From contig NC_133662.1 of assembly GCF_037893015.1 (NCBI RefSeq), positions 269,273,944 through 269,337,943 on the forward strand: 64,000 nucleotides of DNA, in the 5' to 3' direction. The translations under genes were made by a program, and so were the position numbers. A model generated the notes under the pieces. It had not been told where the DNA came from and ran no database searches. It saw nothing but the letters and a program-made list of their open reading frames with translations. Position 1 is the first letter of the stretch; every line of letters begins with the position of its first letter. This document shows positions 34,401 through 46,400 of the stretch, one piece after another. The stretch is from Macrotis lagotis (taxonomy: Eukaryota > Chordata > Mammalia > Peramelemorphia > Peramelidae).

Positions 34401-37400
34401 AGCCTGGCTTGCTTCATGAGGTAGTGAGCTTTCTGACCTTGTGAGTATTCAAGCAATGGCTGAATACCTAGGGATCATAGGGAAAATCTATGAGTGTAGT
34501 ATTGCAAAGAGGGTCTTTTTAAGTAGCCCAGTACAAGAGTTCCAGTAGTAAGGACCAGACCATGCCTCTGGGGTATCTCTTACACATTGTATCTGCCAGG
34601 CATTTTGCTAGCTTGATAGGTATTTCAAGCAAAAACCAACAAAGGCAGTATCAGGGATCTGGGCCTCAGGCTCCCAAGCTTGCTTATTTATTTGTTTGTT
34701 TGTTTGTTTTTGGTCACACAGCTAGGTAAATTATTAAGTGTCTGAGGCTGGATTTGAACTCAGATCCTCCTGACTCCAGGGCCAATGCCCTATCCACTGG
34801 ACCACCTAGCTGCCCCCAAGTTTATATTTTCTTGCAGAGATTTTATCATCTAATTTTCCTGGAAGGTATATCTATAGGTAGAGCCCCTTCATGGGGGCCA
34901 TGCCTCCAACAGCTCTGCATCCTGAGTATGGGGTCTTGGGAGGTTGTCACCAGCTTCTCCTCCCAAGGTGCCTCACTTAGAAGACAGGATGACCACTCAC
35001 TTTTTAACCCATGTCCCAGGATCTCTGTGAGAATCAACTAAAAACTAGGGATCAGGGCTGAATTCAGTGATTGGGTTTATTGGCCTGGGGGCATTCTAGA
35101 AAAGAAACTCCCTATGCTAGTGCAGGTGGGCCCCTTCTCTTCCACTTATTGCCCAGAGGGCTGGAAGGTGAAGTCTAGTGGGACTGGAGCTCCACCCTAT
35201 CCATGGTGCCATCTGATCTCTCAGGGAGAGAAGGAGTGGGCTTCCCACTTATGGAGCTGGGCAGGGCTGAGGCTCAGCAACTGGGACACACACTCATCCT
35301 CATACCTGGCAGATTGACTAACTCTCATTTTAACTTTTCGTTTGACTTCTTGCCCATTTGGATCCAAAGCTTTCAAGCGAAGAGGCTGTGAAAAGAGTTC
35401 TCGCTGGAGAGAAGGGAGATGCAAAGGGGAAGTCTCCCCAAACCTCGAAAACCCAAGAGTTGGAAAATAAGGAAGAAGAGCCCCGAATCCCAAAAGAGGT
35501 AAATGTGGGCCTGATGGACTTCAGGGAAACTCCCCCTTCAGATTTATTAACTGTTTTTTATTTCCTTGTTTAGGACAGAAAGAACTCTGAAGTCGAAGAC
35601 AGAAATACAAACCAAGACCCTAAACAAAAAGAAGAAGCCAAAGATGAAGAAAGCAAACCAAAAGAAAAAGACAAAGAGCGAGAAAAGAACAAGGATGCTG
35701 ATCGGGAAAAGCACAAAGATGCTGACCCGGATAAAGTGAGGGATGGAGAAAGAGACAAAAACAAGAGCAAAGCCAAGCAGGAACGAGAGAGAGAGAAAAG
35801 TCGAGACAAAGACAGAAGCAACAAAGACCGAGAGGGAGAGCGAGAGAAGGAGAAGGAAAAGAAGAATGATGGAGCGAAAGACAAGGAAAGGTTGAAAGAA
35901 AAGGAACGAGAGAGAGATCGAGACAAGGGCAAAGACAAGGACAAGGAAAAACGAAAAGAGAGGACGAAAGATGGAGAACATTCAAGGGAACATGAAAAGG
36001 AAAAAGTCAGGGAGCAGGAAAAAGCAGAAAAAAAGGTAAGTTCCTACAGGCTGACCATCTTTGGGCTTCAGTTTTGGAGGAGTGAGGTGGGTGAAGCTGG
36101 GCAGGGCTGAGGCTCAGCACTGGCAGACCAGGGAAGTCATCATGCAGGAGTCCACATGAACCTGCGCTCAGCATGCTTGTGGTGATGACATTCTTAGCTC
36201 ATTGCTGGTGTTAAGTGTGGGTCTAGGGTTGGGTCTAGGGTCCATAGTCCTGCAGTCTCTGTCTCAGCTCTGCCTTTAGTTAGAAGACTTGATGGGCAAG
36301 TCATAGAATGTCCCCGAGCTTCATCTATAAAGGCTCGTCCACCTCCAAGCATCAGAAACTTCTCTGCATTTCGCAGCAAAGGTTTCAGTGGCATACTTTG
36401 TCTTTTATACACTTATGTAAGGAATGAAGAAGTATTAAAACAGGTACTTGACCTGGGACTGTAAGAAAAGCTTTTTTTAAAGATAGTAGATAAGTAATAA
36501 TAAGATTATTGAACTGAAGTCATTTGACTGATGAATCAGGCTCAAATATGATTACACCAAAAGTAAGTAGTAAAAAAGAAATCAAATCCATGTTGACTTC
36601 ATTAGCCTAGGAGGTATAATGTAAAGGCCAGAATGGATTTTAATCTTTCATCTCTTGCTTCAAGATTATCTTTCTGAATCTCAGTTCGTCTTAGAGGGAT
36701 GTCATTTAATTAGTGAGGTAGAAGGGGAAGAGCTCTTTGGGGTCACTTCAAACACTCGTTTCATTTCTTTGACACTCACATAGGTAGTTGGTCCCTTGGT
36801 CCCTTGGCCCTGTGCTGCTTGTACCCTTCTGTACTAAGGCATCTCCTGTGTGTAGATGTCAGTGGCACAATGGCTTCATTGAATTTTTACCGTGGGATGT
36901 AACCTGGGTTTATTTATTGATTTATTTTAGACCTCATTAATACTTATGTCATTTCCCCCCCCTCTGTTATTTTCCTTTTTTTCTTCTTAAAATCAAAGCT
37001 TTTTCTTTAACTTTTTTAGTAAGGTTTTTCTCTGCCCTCAAGAGACCAGGAATTTTACTTTTGAATATTTCCTTTCATATGCTCCTTGACAGAAGACCTT
37101 AGTGCTGTGTTTTATAACAACCTGAGGTCTGTTAGGACTTTGAGAATTTGTAATTATTTTCACATGTTCTTCATCTTTTACCCTCTCCTTAGGAGGTTTC
37201 TTACACATGGGTAGAAAGTCCCTGTACTGTAATGGATGGCATTTTTCAGATTGGGATCAGTGAAAAGAGACGTTTTTCTGAGGCCCTTTAAAGTAACAAC
37301 TCAGGGGTCATTGTGCTGAGATAGTTTTCCTTTAAAGGACTGACCCCCACATAACTAAAAGGTTCCCTTCATTTCTGTAAACTATACTTGGGCCAATTGG

Positions 37401-40400
37401 AGCTAGAACATGCTGCCTACATTAGCCATTTCTGTTGTGGATCGTTGTTTCAAAGCTTGGGAAAGGATAGAAGAAAGGTCGATTCTCATCAATGCAGCTT
37501 ACTAGTCATTTAGAGAATTAGCCTGAGTCTTGTGATATGTGAGGCATTTTCCAAGGAGGCTTAGTGAGGGTGGCATTCATGCAGCCTTGCCTACTACTGC
37601 TAGTGGCACTCGGAACCTCAATGAGGCTGTTTTCCTGAAGTACGGAATGTGGATCAAAGGACTTTCAGATTCCCAGTAGTCTGTGAGACTGGTAGTAAGC
37701 ATGCTGCCTTCTCCGGGCCACAAACAGCTGAGGTGACAATCCCCAGAGAAGCTATAGACAAGATATCTCTTGATTTTTGCTTTCTTCAGCACATCATGGG
37801 TCTACAAAACAAGACCATTCCAAATGCAGAATTTAAAAATGATCTCATTCCAAGTCATTGTCAACAGTTCAAGAAGTTATTCATTTCCAGTTCTTAACTT
37901 AGTCTAATAAAATGTTTTTAGTCCATAGAGTCTGCAAATGTAGTAGGTCTTAATATGAATGATGCTTTGGTTTAGAAATATTTGAATCCATTAATCAATG
38001 GTTTGGTCAAATGAAACAAACTAAAGAAATCAATATATTTAATTAAATTTGATTGAATAAATTTTTTTAATAAAATTTTATTTTTTGTTTTTAAATCAAC
38101 TATATTTACCTCCTCTAAGGAAAAGGGCTGGTTTGGGAGGGGGAGTGGAGAATAGTTCAGCAGGAGCTAACCAATATGTGCAAAAATCTGATATTATGTT
38201 TAGCATTTCACCCCCATAGAGCCCTGCACCTGCCATGGCAAGAGGGAAATGCTTACTCATGGCTCAGTTGGGGGGGGGGGGCAGGTACAAGGTTAGTCAT
38301 TATCATTGATCATTGGAAGCATTAAGCATTCAGCTTCCAATCATTTTGTTGTTCTTTCCTTTAAGATCATGGAGCATGTGCACCATTCTGTTTAATTTCA
38401 CCTTGCATCAGTTCCTATCTTTTCCCATGCTTCTCTGGGAGTTGTCACCTCAATTTTTTGTGTTCAGTGTGACTTCTCAAAGGGCTGATGTGAGTTGGGG
38501 CTGCATGCTCTTTTGGATCCTGACTTCCTTGGGGAGATTCTCAGACAGAGGGTACACTCACATTAGTCACTGTCTCGGCCTCATTCCTCTTGCTTTCCAG
38601 AGCAATTGAACTGAAGAAATAGTTCAGAATAACTTTAGCTAAAGCATCTCTGTTCATGAAGGCCAGCTTTAGGCTATTAAGCCATTTCTGTTAACTGTTT
38701 TGCTGCCTTCAAACAAATCTTGGAAGTCCCTTAGGCAGCCTTTATGGGAAGCAGGAACCGGTGGCATTTGGTGGAAAAAAGCAGGAAACCAAAATCTGTA
38801 ATCCATTTCAGCCATCATCCTTCACACAAGACAATGGCTTTACATAAACCACTTGACCAGTACCTTCGTTTCTCATGGGCAAACTATTTGACCTGACATA
38901 GGGGTTTGGTTTTAGTTTTGGTTTTTGGTGATGATTAAATGAAATAGCTTTTATCTTCCAAATTAGGAACAATTCTTTCATTCACCTTTCAGGTTTGTCT
39001 TATCTGAATAATGGATTTAAAATACTCCTAATCTATTTGAGGACACTCTAAATTAGAGTTAGGAGCACAATCCAACTGCTAGGTATGGACCTTAAGGAAG
39101 GCATGGACAAAAAATATGTACCAAAACTGTCATGCCTCAAGTTAGGGTTTTTTTTTTTAGGTTTTTGCAAGGTGAATGAGGTTAAGTGACTTGCCCAAGG
39201 CCACACAGCTAGGTAATTATTAAGTATCTGAGGTCAGATTTGAACTCAGGTCCTTCTGACTCCAGGGCCGGCACTCTATCCACTGTGCCACCTAGCCACT
39301 CCTCCAAGTTAGAAATTTTTTAATGGAAGTATTAAGCCCTTACCTGCATTACATAGTATTTATAAGAGAAATTGACAGACCTTAAATGTTTGTGTGGTCT
39401 CACTCACTGGGGAAATAATTGTCTGATTATGCATGGAAGTTATGTCAAATATTTTAATGTATTTTTAGATGTTACATGTCTTAAATAGTCTCTGGTAGAG
39501 CAAAAAAAGTGTTTTAATCATTTTATAGGCTTCAGTCACAGTAGAGAACTTGTCAAAAAAATTCTCAGATTCATCTTTGAAAGACACCAAAGTGGAAATG
39601 GACAAAGAGGTAAGCACGGCAAAAATGAATTTAATCACTTTGATAAATTAGCTAAAACATTGACTCACTGAGGATATACTGGAGGATAATACTGTTCCAT
39701 TGCCTTTGTTAACATAAAGTGGCAACTGCCTGACACAGAGGTATGGGGGTGTGTGGGAGTGTTTGTTGTGGGTGTGTGTGTGTGGATGCCTGTCAGAGAC
39801 AAAGAGAAGAGAGGGAGACAAATAGAGGCAACTTGGGCTCTTGAGCACATACCCACAGCTGAGTTGGACTTTACTAGCTTGTTTTCACTTCTTTGCATAC
39901 AGCATGAAGCAAAGGACAAAAAAAATTATTCTTTTTTAAAATTTAAAATTTTAATTGTATTTTTTAATTACATGTAAAGATAGTTTTCATTTTTTGTAAA
40001 TTTCTTCCCTCTCCCTTCCCCAAGATAGAAAGCAATATGATAGAAGCTTTATATTCATAATCAGGTTAAACTTGAAATAAAAGATTTTGGGGGGGGTTTG
40101 CAAGACAAATGGGGTTAAGTGGCTTGCCCAAGGCCACACAGCTAAGTCATTATTAAATGTCTGAGACCGGATTTGAACCCAGGTACTCCTGACTCCAAGG
40201 CCAGTACTTAATCCACTACACCACCTAGCCACCCCAGAAATAAAAGATTTTAAAAGGAAACTTTGATCAGACTTCATAAGCTTTTAATTTCTTTGCCAAG
40301 CTTTATTTCTTTTGTTAAATATTCAGAGTCACAGAGATTGTCCTCAGCAACAGAGCTTGAATTTGATATCATTCGTATTTGAATCTAAGGACGACTGTCA

Positions 40401-43400
40401 GGGCAAGAGGATAACTAATGTTTAGTCCTTCATTTCCACAAATAACAGCTTCTCTTCTGAATAGACTTTGTTCCAGATTCAGGTCTGTGCTTTCTGATGT
40501 TTCAGTGGGAGCCCCAGGAATGCTTTGACTCTTCAACTTCTCCCCCTCACCTGCAATGTTCCCTGAGTCCTCTACACGCTTTAGACTACATGACCTCAAA
40601 TGGGCTCTCAGCCTCTGCAAGGCCAGACCTTTGCTTCTCCCAAACAGATTCTTTGTCCTCTTCCCTACAGGTGCTTTCTTTCAACCTTTTGTGACTTCTC
40701 TAGTATCCCCATAATCATAATTTATAGAGAAGATAAAAAACCATTTTCCATGAGTTCCCTCTCCCCTTTTCTATAACTCAAAACTCTTTTATTTAATATC
40801 CCAATTTCTCTCCCTTTTCTTCAATCTCTAATGGTAACTCATATACTCCCTAAAGTCAACCCTTCTCTGACCTTGTCCCTTCTTATCTTCTCCAGAAGAT
40901 CTCCCCGTACAGCTGTCTCTCTTCACTAATCTTTACCCTCTGCCTGTCTCTGAGCTCCTTGTCTTCCCCATCTTTAGATCCTTCCTCCGTTCTACATCCT
41001 TGCTCACACTATCAATCTAGGCCTTTATCTCAGTTCTCCTTTTCTCACTTGTCACATCTACTCTCCTCTCTTTTCTAAACTGTCTGCAGGCCAACTAGTA
41101 ACCTCTTTACTCTCCAAAGGGCTCACTGATCTTTTAGTTGTCATCCCTCCTGTTCTTTGTATTGTCATCTTACTTGAAATGAATGTCTTGGGAAGCTCTG
41201 TTCAAAGCCCTCTTGTCTTCTCTCCATGACTTACCATTATCTCTCTTTTCCCAACTCCAGTCCCACATCTCTGGATGCCTGTTGGACATTTCCAATTGAT
41301 ACCTCAGGCATCTAAAACAGACGTATGTCGGAACTCATTTTCCCCACCTCCACCCCCAAATCCAGTCTTCTTTCAAACTATACTTTTTCTGTTGAGGCTG
41401 TCACTATCCTTCTAGTTAACCAGCCTTACAAACTCGGGGCTATTCTCAGTTCCTCCCTCTCTCTCCAGTACTCTACAAGTCAAAGTAGTTGCCACTCTTG
41501 ATTGGTTTTGACTCCATAGCTTCATTAATAAATGTCCCATTCTTTTTTTGCTCACATGGTCACCATCCTTGTCCAGGCCTCCCTGAAATCCCAAAAGTCT
41601 TAGTGCATTTTTAACCCTCTTTAAGTCTGAACCTACACTAAGACTTTGGGGACTCCATCCTTTCATATGATATCTTTTATAGCATTTCTTTCAGCGATGC
41701 ATTCTGTAGGGCATGTCAAGAAGTCTTTTCCTAATATTACCCCCTTTATGCCACCTGCATGTTTGTTGCTTTGGAGATTATGGTGTTCCATAAAAGAGAA
41801 TGATGTCACAGTACTAGAATGTCAGTCGATTAAAAATTTGGAAGCTGTGTCAGGACATGGCTTGAGATCATTGAAACACTTGTCTCCTTTCCCCAGTGGT
41901 TGGTTGGTTTCCAGTTCTTTTCTTCCTGTTCTGTTCAGGGAGCACTTCAAGGTCCATATGCAGTTCTGGTTTCGGACAGATAAACTGAGTATTTCTCATA
42001 GGCCTGAAGAATGTTTCTTTTTTTATCCATTTACTTTCTCTCCCAGATGAATTGTTAGGTCAGGCTCTCTTAGCGATTGTGGCTCTCATGGGGAGTCTCT
42101 TTAGTATTTGGAGCTCAATGGGATCAGCACATGAATATCTGAAGAACTATCACCATCTCTAGGGAATCCCACTCTGTTTGAAAGACCCTTCCATGATTGT
42201 GATGGACACTTTGGGGGGCATGCATCCCCCCACCCCCAGCCTCCCTCCCTTCCTTGCTTGGGTATTGAGTTATCCTTTTAGTTCTATCTTTCCTAGAATC
42301 TTGTATCATCTCAGTATTCACTTGGGAGGTGCTTTGTTGGAGGAGAGCATCGAAGAGTGTACATTTGACTCTGCAGAGCCAAATGCTTTTTAAAGTGGTC
42401 AGCAAAGGATAAATAACACAGCATCTTATCTTGTCTGGATCGAAGAGAAAATTTTGATACTCTAAAGATATGATTCATTGCAGACCATCATTTATGAAAA
42501 CCTGCCTTTCCCCTTCTGCTATTTTCATTACAGACTCATTTGTGGATTGTGCTCATGGAGATTATAGGTATGTGGTTTGGTATTTACTTGTATTTTCTCA
42601 ATTGATAATGTTGTTCAGTCATTTGGCATTTTCTCCTCTTTTAGATATCTTGGAAATTGGTCCATAGAACTTTCTGAACTGTCACCTTCAATAAAGATTT
42701 CTTCAGGGTGTAGTTGGCCTTGTCCAGGTTGCTCTTGGTTTTCCTATTAGCAGGACATTTCCACTTCTCACTTAGCACATATAAGGACTGTGGTGTTTGA
42801 ATTTAAATCAAGATATAGTTCACCTATATTGATGATGGAAATTGTTGTAGAAATGTAGACATGTTGCTGTTTGACTTTTTCTTCAGTCTGTTCTCTTCCA
42901 GTTTCATAGAGAAATTTCTGAAATGATGGAACCCTTTGGGTTTCAGATCAAGCTTTCTTCCCCTTATGCCTGCTTTCCTTTGGGTGATGTTGCTCCTAAT
43001 TTTACCATTCGTCTTGAAACATTTTGCAAAAGTTTCTATTTGCATGTAAACTTGATCTCCATGTCTTTCATGTTAGCAAGAAGATCAAATATTTGTTGAC
43101 CAGCCTGGTTTTTGTATCACAGGTCTCATTGTGCTCCGAAATGTAGCACAGAATTGCCGCTTGTGTGAAATGGGACTAGCCCTGTTTGATGCCTTTTCCT
43201 TCTCTCTGGTTTTCAGGACAGAGTTTCTTTGAATAATTCTGGTTGGGTCAGTTGTGATTACTTAGTTTAATTACTCTTTCTCCTAGTTTGGTATTGAATT
43301 TCACCTTTGCTTTCACTAGTTCAAGCATGGTCTGTTATATGCAGAAAACTTATTTGGAAATGAGTATCCCCTTAGTAACCTCTAACTGAATCTCTGTTTC

Positions 43401-46400
43401 TTTGTTTTTTTCTCTTCTTACTTTTTTCCCAACTATATGCAAAGATAGTTTTCAGTAATTATATTTGTCAGGTTTTGAGTTTCACATTTTTCTCCCTCCT
43501 TCCCCTCTCTACTCCCCACCCCCTAATAAAGAGCAATCTAATATAGGTTATATAGGTATAACTATACTAAACATGTTTCCCATATTAATCATGTTGTGAA
43601 AGAAAAATCAGAACAAAAAGGGGGGAAAAGCCACAAAACATAAAACAAATTTTAAAAATAGAAACTAGTGAGCTCTGGTCTGCATTCAGACTCCAAAGTT
43701 CCTTCTCTGGATGTGGATGATATTTCCCATCACAGTCCTTTAGAATTGTCTTTGATTATTATGCTATTGAAATCTGCAAGGCCATCATAGTTATTCATCT
43801 CATGATGTTGCTGTTACTATGTATAGTGCTGCATCAGTTTATGCAAGTCTTTCCTGGCTTTTTTGAAGTTGCAATCCTCATGATTTCTTACAGAACAATA
43901 GTACTCCATCATATTCATAAAATTTGTTCAGCCATTCTCCAGTTGATGAGCATCCCACCTCAATTTCCAATTCTTTGCCCCTACAAAACAAACTGCTATA
44001 AATATTTTTGTATATATGGTTGTGATCTTGTGATCTCTTAGGGATACAGACCTAATAGTTGTGTTACTGAATCAAAAGGGATGTGCAATTTTATTGCCCT
44101 TTGGGCATATTTCCAAATTGGTCTCTAGAAAGGTTGTATCAATGCACAAGTCCTCCAACAATGCATTAGTGTTCCAGTTTTCACACATTGATTATTTTCC
44201 TCTTTTGTCATATTGATCAGTCTGATAGGTCTGTCATGGTACCTTAGAGTTGTTTTTATTTTCATTTCTTTAGTCAATAACAATTTAGAGCATTTTTTCA
44301 TATGATTATAGCTTTACTTTATCTGAGAACTGCTTGTTCATATCCCTTGATCATTTATATACTGGGGAAAGACTTATAAATTTGACTCAGTTCTCTATGT
44401 AGTTTATAAATTAATTCTTTTTTAAGTTTTTTTTTTTTTTTTGCAAGGCAAATGGGGTTAAATGGCTTGCCCAAGGCCACACAGCTAGGTAATTACTAAG
44501 TGTCTGAGACAGATTTGAACTCAGGTATTCCTGACTCCAGGGCCGGTGCTTTATCCACTACACTACCTAGCCGCCCCTAAATGAATTCTTTATCAGAAAT
44601 ACTTGTAAAAATAATTTCCCAATTCACTGTATTCCTTCTAATCTTGGTTTCAATGGTTTGATTTGTGTAAAAATGTTTTAGTTTAACGTAGGGTTATTAT
44701 GATGTTTGCTATATCTTCTTTGATCATAAACTCCTCCCCTTTCCAAAGATCTGACAGAAACTATTCCTTGTTCTCCTAACTGGCTCGTGGTATCAACTTT
44801 TATGTCTAAACCCTGTACCCCTTCTAACCTTATCTTGTTATAAGTTTTGAGATGGGGGACTGTACCTACTTTCTGCCATACCATTTTCCTGTTTTCCCAG
44901 CAGTTTTTGTGAAAGAGTGAATTCTTATCCCAGAAGCTAGATTCTTTGGGTTTATCAAACAGCAGATTACTATCGTCCTTTATTTCTGTTTCTTTGAGAC
45001 CTATTCTGTTCTTTGTACTTAATCTATCCCACCACTCTATTTCTTAGCCAGTTCCAAAAAATTTCAATGACTGCTGGTTTATAATTTAATTTTAGTTCTG
45101 GTAAAACTAGGCCACCTTTTTGACCTTTTGCTCCTCCATATGATTTTTGTAACTGTTTTTTCCTAGCTTTGTAGAATAGTTTTTTGAGCTCTGAGTAAGA
45201 TTTAATTTAGGTAGAATTGTCATTTTTATTACATTAGCCCAGCATTCCCCTTAGCAATTGACATTATTTAGATCCAATTTTGTGTGGAAATGTTATGTAA
45301 TTGATTTCATATAATTTCTGCGTTTGTCTTGGCAGGTAAACTCTCAAGTATTTTAATGTTGTCTACAGTTGCTTTAAATGCAATTTTTCTTTCTGTCTCT
45401 TGCTCTTGGGCTTTGTTGTTCATATATAGATGTGTTGCTGATTTCTATGGGTTTATTTTGTATCTTGCGACTTTGATAAAGTTGCTACATGTTTCAAGTA
45501 GCTTTTAGTTGATTTTCTAGGATTCTCTAAGAGTATCTGCAGAGATCAATGGTTTTGTTTCCTCATTGCCCATTCTAATTTCTTTCATTTCTTTTTTATT
45601 GCTAAAGCTAATATTTCTAATACAATATTGATAATGATAATGGACATCCTTGTTTGATTCCTGATCTTATTGGGAATGCTTTTGGCTTGTCCCTATTGCA
45701 TATAAAGTTTGCTGATGGTTTTAGATAGTAAATGCCTATCATTTTAAGAAAACTCCATTTATTCCTCTGCTCTCTGCTATTTTTCATAGGAATGGGTGCT
45801 GTATTTTTGTCAAAAGCTTTTTCAGCATGTAATGAAATAATGATTTCTATTAGTTTTTTATTGATATGGTCAGTTTTGCTGATAGTTTTCCTGTCTGGCC
45901 TAAGGCACCACCTGTACCTATTTCAATCTTATCTTGGGTTTAGGCTGTGAGATGTTGGTCTCTGCCTAGTTTCTGCCATATTGTTTTACTTTTGATGAGT
46001 TACATTCCTTTTCCAGTTTGTCATTTTTATTTTTAAAGGAATAGTTTTTCTTTTTCATTTGGTCAATTTTACTTTTAAAGGTATTATTTTTTTCAGTGAA
46101 TTTTTTATAATTCTCCTGTTTGCCACTCATTTCTTTTCTCCATTTTTCTTCTTTCCTCTCTTCTTTGGTTTTTAAAATCCTTTTTGAATTCTTTCAAGAG
46201 GTCTTTTTTCAATTTGAGGTTTTATGGTTAGTTCTTTTTTGGGGGTTTTTGTTCATTTTGATATTTGAGCTCAGTTTCTGGGGCAAAGGGGATATAGTGC
46301 CAAACTTTCTGTGTTGGGGCCAGGGGTCTAGTCCCTAGTTTTTCACTTGGGCATCTCAGGTGCTAGTGATTTGTTCCCTGGGTTGTCTGATCCAGTCCCT

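Larger units (their letters stand above)
30293..35369 (+). other. TRAF3IP1 intron 3
   Basis: 5,077 nt. An in-frame continuation of exon 3 runs to 30571. There is a short (GGA)n at 31143-31160. Four C-runs at 31905-31925 could form a G-quadruplex on the minus strand. Minus-strand SINEs lie at 32625-32795, 33235-33360 (MIR-like) and 34683-34818, and an L3/CR1 fragment at about 34350-34470 (+). The rest shows no recognisable feature. Confidence 0.65.
36036..39528 (+). other. TRAF3IP1 intron 5
   Basis: 3,493 nt, largely unique. It contains a G run at 38269-38281, an A/T-rich stretch at 38030-38105, and a minus-strand WSINE1-like SINE at 39149-39303. No further exon seen. Confidence 0.65.

Noticed and set aside
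35547-35985. Minus-strand frames of 121-144 codons rich in F, L and S
   Set aside because: Antisense shadow of the purine-rich exon 5 of TRAF3IP1.
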